From NCBI GenBank assembly GCA_014380625.1, contig JACMJL010000061.1:1-35212 (forward strand): a DNA stretch of 35,212 bases. The letters run 5' to 3'. Source of the stretch: Clostridiaceae bacterium (GTDB taxonomy: Bacteria; Bacillota; Clostridia; Clostridiales; Clostridiaceae). The translations under genes were made by a program, and so were the position numbers. This document shows, piece by piece, positions 16,166-25,000 of the stretch. The notes beneath the pieces were generated by a model. It did not search any database. It was not told the origin of the DNA and saw only the letters and a list, made by a program, of their open reading frames with translations. The number at the start of each line of letters is the position of its first letter. The stretch's first letter is position 1.

Positions 16166-17392
16166 ATGAAGAATGGAATAGATATTAAGAAAATACTTGA
16201 CAGCGCTGTTATGGAGGTTAAGTTTCAACCTATTTTATCTGTAATCAGGAAATCAGTTATCGGATTAGATGGTGTCAGCATAGGAGCTACCTTAAAGGAT
16301 AAATTTTTCTCGTTAGATGAAATGTTTATAAGCGCTGAAACTTCAAATTTAGAAATTGATTTAGACAGGTTAAGTAGAAAAAAGATTATTGAAGATTTTA
16401 ACACTATCTACAGTGATGATGAAAAACTCTTGTTTATTAGTATCAATATGGCTGTTATAGCAAAATTTGTTGGTTCTGGGACAATCCTAGATCTTGTTAA
16501 CAAATTTAATATTAATCCTAAAAATGTAGTTCTTGAGATCTATGAAAATAATATTGATGATGTAGAAGTATTACAACAATTTATTAATTCATATAGAAGC
16601 AAAGGTTTTCTCGTAGCATTAACTATTGGTTCAGGGTTTGCAAATTTGGATAAGATTTCTCATGTAGAGCCAGATATCATTAAAATAGGTGAGGCTATTA
16701 CAAAAGATATTGAGAAAGATTTCTATAGACAAGAGATATTTAAGTCATTAGTAAATTTGTCTAAAAAGATCAGTGCATTGGTAGTTGCAGATGGTATTAA
16801 TATAGAGGAACAAGCAATAATTTCTATGGAGTTAGGCGCAGATATGCTTCAGGGAGACTATTTTGGAAAATATAGTAGCTTAAATAATGATTTCTTTAAA
16901 TCTGTTGAAGAAAAGATTCAATATATCGCTTCCAGATATACAAAATATAAAAAAGAGCAAATAGAACTTGAACAATTAAAACATAAACAATATGATGATA
17001 TTTTGAAGGGCATTATTCAAGAACTTTCTGTTATTAAGGAAGATAAATTTAATTTAAAACTCAAGGAAATTATCAACAAATATAATGATTTTGAATGTGT
17101 ATACCTACTGGATGAAACCGGATTGCAAGTAAGCGATACTGTGACCCGCTTTAAAAATATGATTTCCCAGAAGGCTTTAATGTTCAAACCAGCAAAACGA
17201 GGAACAGACCATTCTTTAAAAAAATATTATTACTTTCTGAAAAACATGGGACTCAGTAAATATGTAACTGAATCTTATATATCCTTGGCAAGTGGTAATT
17301 TGTGTATTACAATCTCAGAAAAATTTGAAGGAATTGAAAATCAAAATTATATATTATGCGTTGATTTTAATCCAAACTATATTAATTTGTAA
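16166..17392 (+). CDS. Degenerate EAL-domain protein with YkuI-like C-terminal domain
   Basis: This 408-residue protein has an EAL fold at about residues 10-240, a helical linker (240-300) and a PAS/Cache-like C-terminal domain (YLLDETGLQVSDTV). In length and order it matches Bacillus YkuI. The catalytic set of EAL c-di-GMP phosphodiesterases is damaged. The EAL motif reads D35-G36-V37, and the metal-binding DD pair is replaced by T153-I154 with one residue deleted (ALTIGSGFANL). The Glu of VAEG is D209, and the Asp of KID is Gly (KIG). Asn94, Glu124, Lys173 and Gln229 remain at the expected spacing. It is unlikely to hydrolyse c-di-GMP and may act as a sensor or a scaffold. The ATG has AAGGAAGGGTG upstream. 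Confidence 0.85.
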   Translation: MKNGIDIKKILDSAVMEVKFQPILSVIRKSVIGLDGVSIGATLKDKFFSLDEMFISAETSNLEIDLDRLSRKKIIEDFNTIYSDDEKLLFISINMAVIAKFVGSGTILDLVNKFNINPKNVVLEIYENNIDDVEVLQQFINSYRSKGFLVALTIGSGFANLDKISHVEPDIIKIGEAITKDIEKDFYRQEIFKSLVNLSKKISALVVADGINIEEQAIISMELGADMLQGDYFGKYSSLNNDFFKSVEEKIQYIASRYTKYKKEQIELEQLKHKQYDDILKGIIQELSVIKEDKFNLKLKEIINKYNDFECVYLLDETGLQVSDTVTRFKNMISQKALMFKPAKRGTDHSLKKYYYFLKNMGLSKYVTESYISLASGNLCITISEKFEGIENQNYILCVDFNPNYINL

Positions 17393-17440
17393 ATTAGTTA
17401 AGAAATCTCAGATATAGTTAATTGGACTTCTAAATATAAA

Positions 17441-17472
17441 AGGAGCTGTCTCAAAATTTTGAGACAGCTCCT
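17441..17472. terminator. Perfect palindromic bidirectional terminator (CTGTCTC family)
   Basis: AGGAGCTGTCTCAAAA (17441-17456) is followed immediately by its exact reverse complement (17457-17472). It sits between the convergent EAL and metallo-hydrolase genes, and the stop codon of the latter (17471-17473) lies partly inside the arm. It belongs to the hairpin family also seen at 19095, 21244 and 25690. Confidence 0.85.
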
Positions 17473-18217
17473 AATTCTTAGAATAATTTATTTCTTCTGA
17501 GGGATATTTAATTTCAATAGATTTTATATTTAGTTTCTCCATCTTTGCTGAAAATTCTTTTGTAACCAATAAATTATCAGCAAAGTGCATTGGGATTAGT
17601 AAATTAGGATGTAATTGTTCACCGAAATACTGGCCTCCAACATGGTAGAATTCTTCCAATCTTGGGTCTACGGGAAAAAAAGCAATATCAATAGTTTCCT
17701 CTTTTTTCAATTTAGCTATTTGAATTTTAAAATTCAATTCTGCTAAGTGTTGTTCTTCCAAACTGTCTTCCTTCCAGTGCCACCAATTTAAATCCCCTGC
17801 ATGAAAAATTATTAGATTATCAGCTTTTACTAAAAAAGAAATTCCTATATCAGTTGAACCATAAGCCTTAATATAAAGGTTAGATATTTCTTTCTCATTA
17901 TCTTCTTCCATAAATATATAATTAGACTTTTTAGTTGATGTTTTTATATCCTTACTTAATATATATTTAATCTCAGAATTATAGCTTTCCCAATCTAGGA
18001 TTACTGGATTAAAGTGGTCTCCATGACTATGAGAACAGAACACAAAAATCTCTTTCTTTTCTTTAATAGTTTCCGCTAAGAGAAGAGAAGGAAAAAGTGA
18101 GTTTTCTATACTTTTGCCTGGCTCTTTATAATAGTCAAAGACTAACAAGTAATTTTGAGTTTCAATTACAAAACCACTATGATATATATAGTGTATTTTT
18201 GCTTGGATTTTATCCAT
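17471..18217 (-). CDS. Metallo-beta-lactamase-fold hydrolase
   Basis: This 248-residue soluble protein shows the metal-binding motif HxHxDH as CSHSHGDHFNP at about residue 62. A second ligand region is FHAGDLNWW (His and Asp), and LIPMHFADN supplies a late His. The opening, IHYIYHSGFVIETQNYLLVFDYY, is the usual first sheet of the fold. This subgroup (UlaG/YtkL-like small MBL proteins) includes hydrolases of phosphoesters, lactones and nucleotides; the substrate is unknown. The start is ATG 18217 with GGAGGCGCCG upstream. It shares a bidirectional terminator with the EAL gene and is divergent from the glyoxalase-like gene. Confidence 0.85.
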   Translation of the reverse strand: MDKIQAKIHYIYHSGFVIETQNYLLVFDYYKEPGKSIENSLFPSLLLAETIKEKKEIFVFCSHSHGDHFNPVILDWESYNSEIKYILSKDIKTSTKKSNYIFMEEDNEKEISNLYIKAYGSTDIGISFLVKADNLIIFHAGDLNWWHWKEDSLEEQHLAELNFKIQIAKLKKEETIDIAFFPVDPRLEEFYHVGGQYFGEQLHPNLLIPMHFADNLLVTKEFSAKMEKLNIKSIEIKYPSEEINYSKN

Positions 18218-18329
18218 ATTATCGGCGCCTCCATAATTTTAATTAGGTTACTACATAACAATAATAATATAATTATAATGGTATAATATAATTATATATA
18301 CATATTTGTTAGAAAGGATGTAATGAAAC

Positions 18330-18698
18330 ATGAAATTTACTTTTGACCATAATAATATTAATGTATTAGATTTAGAAAAAAGCCTAGACTTTTATAAAAA
18401 AGCGTTAGGATTTGTGGAGACAAGACGTAAACATGCTTCTGATGGAAGTTTTATTCTAGTATTTCTTGGAGATGAAACTACTGGTCATAAACTAGAATTA
18501 ACTTGGCTAAAGGATAGAACTGAAGCCTATGATCTTGGTGAAAATGAGTTTCACCTTGCAGTGGTTACTGATGATTATGCTGGAGCTCATGAACTTCACA
18601 AGGAAATGGATTGCATTTGTTATGAAAATGAACCTATGGGATTATATTTTATTATGGATCCAGATGAGTATTGGATAGAGATACTTCCAAGGAAATAA
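18330..18698 (+). CDS. gloA: Glyoxalase I-like (VOC superfamily) protein
   Basis: This 122-residue protein has a single vicinal-oxygen-chelate domain of two beta-alpha-beta-beta-beta units. The opening FDHNNINVLDLEKSLDFYKKALGF is typical of lactoylglutathione lyase. The four metal-ligand positions are filled: His near residue 7, Glu in KLELTW, His in EFHLAV and Glu in WIEILPRK. It probably isomerises a hemithioacetal of methylglyoxal, although clostridia usually lack glutathione, so the thiol cofactor or even the substrate may differ. AGAAAGGATG lies upstream of the ATG. It is a single-gene unit in an A/T-rich intergenic setting. Confidence 0.85.
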   Translation: MKFTFDHNNINVLDLEKSLDFYKKALGFVETRRKHASDGSFILVFLGDETTGHKLELTWLKDRTEAYDLGENEFHLAVVTDDYAGAHELHKEMDCICYENEPMGLYFIMDPDEYWIEILPRK

Positions 18699-18806
18699 AT
18701 AACTTAATGCATTGTTAATATATTATTACACTGGGGTTAACACTTTATACTTTTTATCATGTTATAATGGTACTAATACTATAACAAAAAGAAAGAGGAG
18801 TTAATT

Positions 18807-19076
18807 ATGGATTTTATCGTAAGAAGATTTAATAGTTTATTAGGTATAGCATTTTTTACAATAATAATAGTAGGTGTTATGTATTTATTTATAAACATAC
18901 TCCCTTTTATATTAATCATTGGCTTGATAATTTGGATGTTTTTTAAAGTGACTAAAATTTTAAAATCTGTAAATAAGAAAAAAGATAGTGTAATTGTCTC
19001 CATGAGTGATAGTAACGTTAACTCCAATGAGTTTACTAATGGTCAGATAATTGATGTGGAGTATAAAGAACTTTAG
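18807..19076 (+). CDS. Small two-helix membrane protein, unrecognised
   Basis: An 89-residue protein with two closely spaced membrane helices at about residues 10-30 and 31-47. A lysine-rich connector (KSVNKKKDS) and a short polar tail ending QIIDVEYKEL follow. I do not recognise a family. The ATG has AAAGAGGAG 8-16 bases upstream. A TGTTATAAT extended -10 element (TATAAT at 18763-18768) lies 40 bases before the start. Small membrane proteins with an acidic 'IDVEY' tail are common in clostridia, usually without a known function. Confidence 0.65.
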   Translation: MDFIVRRFNSLLGIAFFTIIIVGVMYLFINILPFILIIGLIIWMFFKVTKILKSVNKKKDSVIVSMSDSNVNSNEFTNGQIIDVEYKEL

Positions 19077-19094
19077 GAAAATGAGAATGTAGAT

Positions 19095-19131
19095 AAGGAG
19101 CTGTCTCGAAGTATTTGAGAGACAGCTCCTT
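19095..19131. terminator. Bidirectional terminator (CTGTCTC family)
   Basis: AAGGAGCTGTCTC (19095-19107) pairs perfectly with GAGACAGCTCCTT (19119-19131) around an 11-base loop and is followed by TTGC. It lies between the small membrane protein gene and the convergent TetM-like gene. Confidence 0.85.
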
Positions 19132-19151
19132 TTGCTTGATTTATAGACTAG

Positions 19152-21146
19152 TTATAAGGCATTTCTTACATAAAGTATATATTTAGCCCTATCTAAGGGA
19201 TTAACGCCAATTCTTTCCCTTGTAGCACCCATTTCTAAGGGGCAGGGTTGATAGCCTGAGAAACTAGTACTCATTAAGCCCTTTCCTGAAGAAATTATTC
19301 CTAAAGTAGAGGGGTAATCTAAGGATGTGGATACAGGCATTGTTCCTTCTATGGTAAAGGTTTTGTTATGTATAAGTGGAGTTTCAAAACTTCCTCGCAT
19401 TTTAACAATATCATTTAAAATCCTTCCACCTATATCCTCTGGAACAATAATCCTAAAATTTATCATGGGTTCTAAAAGGGTTGTTCCTATTTCCCTTAGA
19501 CCTCTCATAATGCCCATGGCTGTGGAGGTAGCAAAGTCGCCTGAACGTGAATGCATAACATGGTCCTCACCTGAACAAAAGGTTATTTTTAAATCGGTCA
19601 CAGACCAGCCATAAATTCCTTGACTTAGAATTCTATCTAGGTTATCTTCTATTTCCCTCTGATACTTTAACTTTACCTTTTCAGTTCTTACTTGAGATTC
19701 ATAAATCACACCGGCTCCTTTGGGGAGGGGCTCAATTAAGAATTCCACTATAGCCCAGCAAGGTTTTGGCATAGTATAATGGGATTCTCCATACCCACTA
19801 CCTAAAGGCGTTTCTTTGTAGATAACAGAAGGTGGGCCAAAGGTAACTTGTAAATTGAATCTTTCCACTAACACGGTCTCTATATATTCTAATTGAATTT
19901 TGCCCATGATTTGAAGATGAATTTCTTTCTTCTCCTTTATCCATTGCATGTTAAGAAGCGGGTCTTCCTCTTGAAGTATATTTAAGGCTTCAACTAAAGT
20001 TATATAGTCTTCTTGAATCTTGGAATAGATTCTTAAGGTAAGGAGGGGATTTGCAATGCTTTTAAGTTTAGGGATATGAGTTTTGCTTCCTAATATATCG
20101 TAGGTACTACAATTTAGCCCAGTAACCATTACTAATTCTCCACTAGTGGCGGATTTTACATCAAGAGGTCTTTGATTAATCACTTTTTTTATTATAGTAA
20201 TCTTTTCGTTTTTATTTTTAGTTACATTTAAAATATCATCTCTAGTAAATATTGAACCACTAAATATCTTTATATGAGCTATTTTACCTAAGGTTTTGTT
20301 ATGGGAAATTTTATAAACCAGTGCGGAAAGTTTTGAAGCATCTAAATCCTTTGGACCAGGTAAAAAATCTATTATTCCATCAAGTAATTCTTTGATTCCT
20401 TCTCCTTTTAACGCAGTACCATACAATACTGGGTAAATTGCACCTTGAATAGCTTGAAGGGATATCTCACTTTTAATCATGCCTAATGTTAATGTACCCT
20501 CAAAGAATTGTTCTAGAATTTCTTGGTTATTATCTGCTAGAATATCTATTATTTCTTCAAGGGAACGTTTATAGATTTCCTCTTTTAGTTCTAATATATT
20601 TTTTGTGTAATTAATTTCATCAAATATATTAAAAACAATAAATTCATTATTTTTTTCATAGACTACCTGCAGTGGTACAAGCTTATGTGTAAGAAGTTTC
20701 TTCATATTCTTTATAGTTTTATAAGGAGATGATCCAATTCGATCAAGTTTATTTATAAAGAATATAGAGGGTATATTTAACTCCTTTATAGCATTAAAAT
20801 ATATCTCTGTTTGAGGTTGAACTCCTTCCACAGAGGATAATACTACTATAGTCCCATCTAGAACACTGATGCTCCTTTCTACCTCAGAACTGAAATCAAT
20901 ATGTCCGGGTGTATCTATTATATGGATATTGGTTTCCCTGTGAGTAAGATCAATTTCAGCAGCTTTTACTGAAATGCCCCTTTGCTTTTCCATATCTAAG
21001 GAATCTGTATGGGTTGTACCTTTATCTACGCTACCTAAAATTCTACTAGAACCACTTTGAAAAAGTAAATGTTCCGTTAAAGTGGTTTTCCCCGCATCTA
21101 CATGGGCAACTATTCCAATATTTCTAATACTATTTTTTACTGTCAT
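19152..21146 (-). CDS. TetM-like translational GTPase (ribosomal protection family), divergent
   Basis: The protein, about 664 residues, is an EF-G-type GTPase of the Tet(M)/Tet(P)B branch. The GTPase motifs are G1 AHVDAGKTT, G2 in RGISVKA, G3 DTPGHIDF, G4 NKLD and G5 near YGTALKGEG. The C-terminal part keeps EF-G domain IV and V order (GWSVTDLKITF, PCLLEPM-type TLLEPMINFRI, LDRAKYILYVRNAL). In Tet(M) the domain IV loop carries a YSPVSTP motif that displaces tetracycline; here that region reads HVMHSRSGDF, so tetracycline resistance is not assured. The start is ATG 21146 with GGAG eight bases upstream; the longer GTG at 21167 precedes that site. It may protect ribosomes from another antibiotic or have a housekeeping role. 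Confidence 0.85.
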   Translation of the reverse strand: MTVKNSIRNIGIVAHVDAGKTTLTEHLLFQSGSSRILGSVDKGTTHTDSLDMEKQRGISVKAAEIDLTHRETNIHIIDTPGHIDFSSEVERSISVLDGTIVVLSSVEGVQPQTEIYFNAIKELNIPSIFFINKLDRIGSSPYKTIKNMKKLLTHKLVPLQVVYEKNNEFIVFNIFDEINYTKNILELKEEIYKRSLEEIIDILADNNQEILEQFFEGTLTLGMIKSEISLQAIQGAIYPVLYGTALKGEGIKELLDGIIDFLPGPKDLDASKLSALVYKISHNKTLGKIAHIKIFSGSIFTRDDILNVTKNKNEKITIIKKVINQRPLDVKSATSGELVMVTGLNCSTYDILGSKTHIPKLKSIANPLLTLRIYSKIQEDYITLVEALNILQEEDPLLNMQWIKEKKEIHLQIMGKIQLEYIETVLVERFNLQVTFGPPSVIYKETPLGSGYGESHYTMPKPCWAIVEFLIEPLPKGAGVIYESQVRTEKVKLKYQREIEDNLDRILSQGIYGWSVTDLKITFCSGEDHVMHSRSGDFATSTAMGIMRGLREIGTTLLEPMINFRIIVPEDIGGRILNDIVKMRGSFETPLIHNKTFTIEGTMPVSTSLDYPSTLGIISSGKGLMSTSFSGYQPCPLEMGATRERIGVNPLDRAKYILYVRNAL

Positions 21147-21243
21147 ATTCATATCTCCATTAATCACTTTTTTTATGCCATAACTCTATTTTTTATTATA
21201 TTCCATTATTTTCAATGTGTCTATTGGCATAAAATATAAGAGT

Positions 21244-21330
21244 GGGACTGTCTCTAAATACTGGGATAAACCATACTAAGGTCTCTAAGAAAATTATTAA
21301 TAAGAATTATCCCCGTTTTGAGACAGCCCC
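21244..21330. terminator. Long-loop hairpin (CTGTCTC family) after the FAD oxidoreductase gene
   Basis: GGGACTGTCTC (21244-21254) pairs with GAGACAGCCCC (21320-21330) with one mismatch. An inner stem, GGGATAA (21263-21269) with TTATCCC (21307-21313), continues the hairpin. The T-run (TTTT) lies on the plus-strand side. It is at the 3' end of the FAD gene (minus strand) and upstream of the TetM-like gene. Confidence 0.7.
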
Positions 21331-21340
21331 TTTTATAAAT

Positions 21341-22618
21341 TTAAAATAATCTTTTATTAAAGATATTTTCAAGGCCTGAACTTTTAACTCTATTTTTAAT
21401 TTCTTCATTATTTATGGAATATAAACCTAAGGAATTCATTCTATCAAAGTATACTGAACCTGAAAAAGAAAGTTTAACTTTTTTTCCTTCGGGAGTGGAT
21501 AATATATGATTTGCATAAGATATAATATCACCAGTACATAGCGAGTCAGGTAGTAAAAGTAAGGGAAGCTTTAATAAAAAGCGAACTGAGTTATGTCCAG
21601 CCAAGGAGCCGGTACAAATTGCTTCCGTATGGCCAATGAAAAATCCTGATTTTTCACCGGCACAAAATAAATTTTCCACGCCTGTTACCGCCATATCATT
21701 GCCCCTAGGTGCAGCAGCTAAATACCTAATAGAATTACCTCTGCCACCTGAATAGGGATCCATAAATCTAACTCTTTCAAGTCCCTTTATTTTTCTTAAT
21801 TTATCTAGGGGATAATAGGGTGTCATAAGTTTTATATGCCCAGTGTCAAGTAGGATCATGTTTTCAGCAAACTCTTGATAGTCATATTGTTGACACACCT
21901 TTAGCTTTAACTTGCTAGGATTAACATCACCTTTAGGTGTCTTTAATATAACTACACCTTTTTCATCTAGTTCATTTATAAGTTCATCTGATAAACTATC
22001 CTTAGGTATTTCACAGGAACCGCTAAAAGCACCTATACCCCCATCATATCGCTCTGAGAGTACATCTTTAACACCTGCTTTTTCACTAATACTAACTCTG
22101 TTACCAAAGGTAGGGCATCTTAAAACACACATGACACAGCCGTTGCCATATTTTAAACAATTAGGCATGCCACCCGTAGATCCAGTGGTATCAATAAAAA
22201 CATCGCCGTAAGCTGAACTACCATCTTCAAGCTTAATAGACTTTATACGGGCTTCTTCTTTTTCTACATTTACTACCCTAGATATAAGGTTTACTTGAAT
22301 TCCCATATTTAATAAAAGTTTTGTTACTTCTGGTTCAACTTTCCCTACATCATATAAAGAACTGTGTTTGTGGTGAGGAAAGTCCAGGTTTTTATGCTTA
22401 GTATTATCATCAGTTATGTGAAATAGCTCTCCAGCTCCTAGGTTAATGAGCTCTTCGGTAGCGGTATATCTTCCATTATTCCTCATTATGCCACCAACAT
22501 TTCCAAGGCCTAAAAGTAAATCTGTTCTTTCGTATAACTCTACTTGCGCTCCTGCTTTTTTAGCAGCAATTGCAGCAGCACAACCAGACCAACCTCCACC
22601 AATAATTATAACTTTCAA
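21341..22618 (-). CDS. FAD-dependent oxidoreductase
   Basis: This 425-residue protein begins with a Rossmann dinucleotide motif (VIIIGGGWSGCAAAIAAKKAG, GxGxxG as GGGWSG) followed by YERTDLLLGLGN. It has the late FAD-binding block TGVENLFCAGEKSGFFIGHTEAICTGSLAGHN, in the style of GidA/TrmFO and related NAD(FAD) oxidoreductases. An unusual cysteine-rich stretch, NGCVMCVLRCPTFG, near residue 163 suggests a metal or redox site. The start is TTG with AGAAAGG upstream. It lies 62 bases after the ornithine cyclodeaminase-like gene and is probably in one operon with it. The substrate is unknown; a role in proline or ornithine metabolism is inference from context. Confidence 0.75.
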   Translation of the reverse strand: MKVIIIGGGWSGCAAAIAAKKAGAQVELYERTDLLLGLGNVGGIMRNNGRYTATEELINLGAGELFHITDDNTKHKNLDFPHHKHSSLYDVGKVEPEVTKLLLNMGIQVNLISRVVNVEKEEARIKSIKLEDGSSAYGDVFIDTTGSTGGMPNCLKYGNGCVMCVLRCPTFGNRVSISEKAGVKDVLSERYDGGIGAFSGSCEIPKDSLSDELINELDEKGVVILKTPKGDVNPSKLKLKVCQQYDYQEFAENMILLDTGHIKLMTPYYPLDKLRKIKGLERVRFMDPYSGGRGNSIRYLAAAPRGNDMAVTGVENLFCAGEKSGFFIGHTEAICTGSLAGHNSVRFLLKLPLLLLPDSLCTGDIISYANHILSTPEGKKVKLSFSGSVYFDRMNSLGLYSINNEEIKNRVKSSGLENIFNKRLF

Positions 22619-22680
22619 ATCAATTTTACCTTTCTAAAAATGCTACTATTAAGATAATATGAAATTGAAATTTAATTATG

Positions 22681-23799
22681 CTATGCCTGTGACGAAACAT
22701 TATGTTCTATATTTACTACGAAATCTTGAACATTTGTTACTATTGAAGTAATTTCAAGACTTCCTCTATCTCTAAGTTTATTAACCGCAAATTCAGATAC
22801 ATCTACAGTATAAATATATACAGGTCTAACTTCTTGACCTTCAACTTTATACATTGGAGTCAGGTTTCCCGTAGCAATAGTATGAAGCATGGTGGCTAGA
22901 CAAATAACAGTAGTTGCTTTTTTGCAGTGATTTCTCATGACTTCTTGAGACTGGTATACATCAGAAATAACACCTGGAAGTGGTCCGTCATCGCGAATAG
23001 AACCAGCTAGGATAAGGGGAACATTGTTTTTAATACAGGAATAAACAACACCTTTGCTTATTGTGCCATCTTCAATAAAGTTTTCTATGGAGCCCGCCTT
23101 CCTAACCATATTAATAATATCGATATGATTATAATGACTATTAAAATCAGAATTCTGAGTATAAATATTTTGCCCTAGTGCTGTTCCAAGCAAGGATCCC
23201 TCTATGTCATGAACAGCAAGAGCATTTCCTGCAAAAATAGCATGGGCATAACCATTATTAATTAAACTTTCCATAGCATTTTTAGAATCATGATCAAATA
23301 CAATGGCAGGTCCTAGAACCCAAATTATATATCCATACTTTTTTTCATATTCTAATAATTTATAAAGGTTATCGTAGTCCCTGGAGAAGGTAGTTTCTCG
23401 TGATCGACCTGTTCTAAAGGAAAAGGATTGAGTATCTGTACTAGTTTCACAATCGCTACCTTTTATTTCATAGCTAAAAGGGTCTGTTTGAATATAAATA
23501 CCTTCTTCACCGTTTTCTGATCTTCCTAAGACCACAATATCATTAACTTCTAGATTTCTAAATTCTTTTACTGCAACGGTATCATTGCTTTCTAGCACAA
23601 CAACACAATCCATTCGGCTTTCAGGTGCTAATATCCACTTGTTATCTATTTTGAAGTACTCAGGGTAAATAGAAGTGGCATGATAATTTTTAGGAGAAGT
23701 TCCTTTTATGGTTACTAAACCAGTTTTAACATTTGGCGAGCATCGGAAGAGCTCTTTTGTAAAGTCAGGACGAATATACTTAGGCAATTTAAAAGACAT
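22681..23799 (-). CDS. TIGR00300 / LOR-SDH family protein, ornithine cyclodeaminase-type
   Basis: This 372-residue protein matches the TIGR00300 family (LOR/SDH conserved region), which forms the C-terminal part of cyanobacterial AgrE/ArgZ and archaeal ornithine cyclodeaminases. The hallmark GYAHAIFAGNALAVHDIEGSLLGTALG is present. An N-terminal LOR/SDH domain (about 1-115) and an NAD-binding part (from about 150) can be followed. From established work on the family, the likely reaction is ornithine to proline plus ammonia, with bound NAD. The arginine dihydrolase domain of AgrE is absent, so arginine itself is not the expected substrate. The start is ATG 23799, since GGAGGTG lies six bases upstream; the ATG at 23814 precedes that site. 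It is the first gene of the pair with the FAD oxidoreductase. Confidence 0.8.
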   Translation of the reverse strand: MSFKLPKYIRPDFTKELFRCSPNVKTGLVTIKGTSPKNYHATSIYPEYFKIDNKWILAPESRMDCVVVLESNDTVAVKEFRNLEVNDIVVLGRSENGEEGIYIQTDPFSYEIKGSDCETSTDTQSFSFRTGRSRETTFSRDYDNLYKLLEYEKKYGYIIWVLGPAIVFDHDSKNAMESLINNGYAHAIFAGNALAVHDIEGSLLGTALGQNIYTQNSDFNSHYNHIDIINMVRKAGSIENFIEDGTISKGVVYSCIKNNVPLILAGSIRDDGPLPGVISDVYQSQEVMRNHCKKATTVICLATMLHTIATGNLTPMYKVEGQEVRPVYIYTVDVSEFAVNKLRDRGSLEITSIVTNVQDFVVNIEHNVSSQA

Positions 23800-23988
23800 A
23801 TAGGGCACCTCCATTTTAATTCGAAATTTATATTAAGTAATATTATAATTAACCATAGAAAAATAGTCAAATAATGTAGGTTTAAAAATATACTGAGTTA
23901 CTGCGGCAGGATTAGAGAAGGCTAGCAGACTTACTATATATTTTTTTCGTTATGACTTATAATATAATAAAAACAAGGAGCGTGAAGT

Positions 23989-24981
23989 ATGACTTACTTA
24001 AATAAACCCCTTCAAATAGGAAATTTAACTTTATTCAATCGATTAATTATGCCTCCCATGGCTACATCAAAAGGCCAGGAAGATGGGAAGATTAGCAAAG
24101 CTGTTTTAGAATATTATAATGAGAAATCTAAGGGTGGAGATATATCCTTGATAATCATTGAACATAGCTTTATTAACCAACAAGGAAAAGCTAGTAATCA
24201 ACAACTCTCTGTGGCAGAGGATAGTGTGGTGGAAGGCTTAAGTGAGTTAGCTGACATTGTTCATAACAATGGTTCTAAGGTTGTAATGCAAATTAATCAT
24301 GCGGGAAGTGCGGCAAAGAATGAGGTAACTGGACTTGAGGTTGTAGGTCCTTCAGCAATATTTAACCCGCGTTTAGGTTCTGTCCCAATAGAACTCAATG
24401 ACGTTGGAATTAAACATATAATTAAATCTTTTAAAGATGCTGCAGTGCGAGTAAAAGCTGCAGGTTTTGATGGAGTGGAAATCCATTCAGCTCATGGGTA
24501 TCTGCTTAATCAATTTTTCTCACCGCTTACAAATAAAAGACAGGACCAATATGGTGGAGATGTACATAATCGTATTAGAATTCATCTTGAAATAATCAAA
24601 GAAGTACGGGAAGCTGTTGGCGAAGATTTCTTAATTTTACTAAGACTGGGCGCTTCAGATTATATGGAGGGTGGAACCACCATAGAGGATAGTAAAATTG
24701 CAGTGAAAGAGTTTGAAAAGGCTGGGGTAGCAATCCTTGATATTTCTGGAGGTTTTAATGGATTTACTGTGCCAGGTTTTGTTGGTAAAGCCTATTTTGA
24801 GTCCCTTACAGAGGCTATTAAAGAAGTGGTATCTATTCCTGTTATTTTAACTGGAGGAATTACTGAAGTCCAAGTTGCTGAGGAACTACTAATGGAAGGG
24901 AAAGCGGATTTAATTGGAGTTGGAAGGTCCATATATAATGATTCAACATGGGCTAAAAAGGCTATAGAAAGTTTTAGGTAA
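23989..24981 (+). CDS. NADH:flavin oxidoreductase / old yellow enzyme family
   Basis: This 330-residue FMN-binding TIM barrel has clear family signs: LTLFNRLIMPPMATSKG at the start, VVMQINHAGSAA (substrate His region), and AGFDGVEIHSAHGYLLNQFFSPLTNKRQDQYGG, the strongest signature. Late FMN-binding segments are ILLRLGAS, VILTGGITE and ADLIGVGRSIYND. The C-terminal 4Fe-4S and FAD domains of the 2,4-dienoyl-CoA reductase type are absent, so it is the short, YqjM-like form. It likely reduces activated double bonds using NAD(P)H. AAGGAGCG precedes the ATG, and a TATAAT lies at 23958. It is divergent from the ornithine cyclodeaminase-like gene, with about 190 bases between them. Confidence 0.88.
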   Translation: MTYLNKPLQIGNLTLFNRLIMPPMATSKGQEDGKISKAVLEYYNEKSKGGDISLIIIEHSFINQQGKASNQQLSVAEDSVVEGLSELADIVHNNGSKVVMQINHAGSAAKNEVTGLEVVGPSAIFNPRLGSVPIELNDVGIKHIIKSFKDAAVRVKAAGFDGVEIHSAHGYLLNQFFSPLTNKRQDQYGGDVHNRIRIHLEIIKEVREAVGEDFLILLRLGASDYMEGGTTIEDSKIAVKEFEKAGVAILDISGGFNGFTVPGFVGKAYFESLTEAIKEVVSIPVILTGGITEVQVAEELLMEGKADLIGVGRSIYNDSTWAKKAIESFR

Positions 24982-25000
24982 GGACAGTACATTAAAATAT

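Noticed and set aside
19152-21146. Annotation as a plain tetM resistance gene
   Set aside because: The key domain IV loop differs from Tet(M) and there is no mobile context or leader peptide, so only the wider family is claimed.
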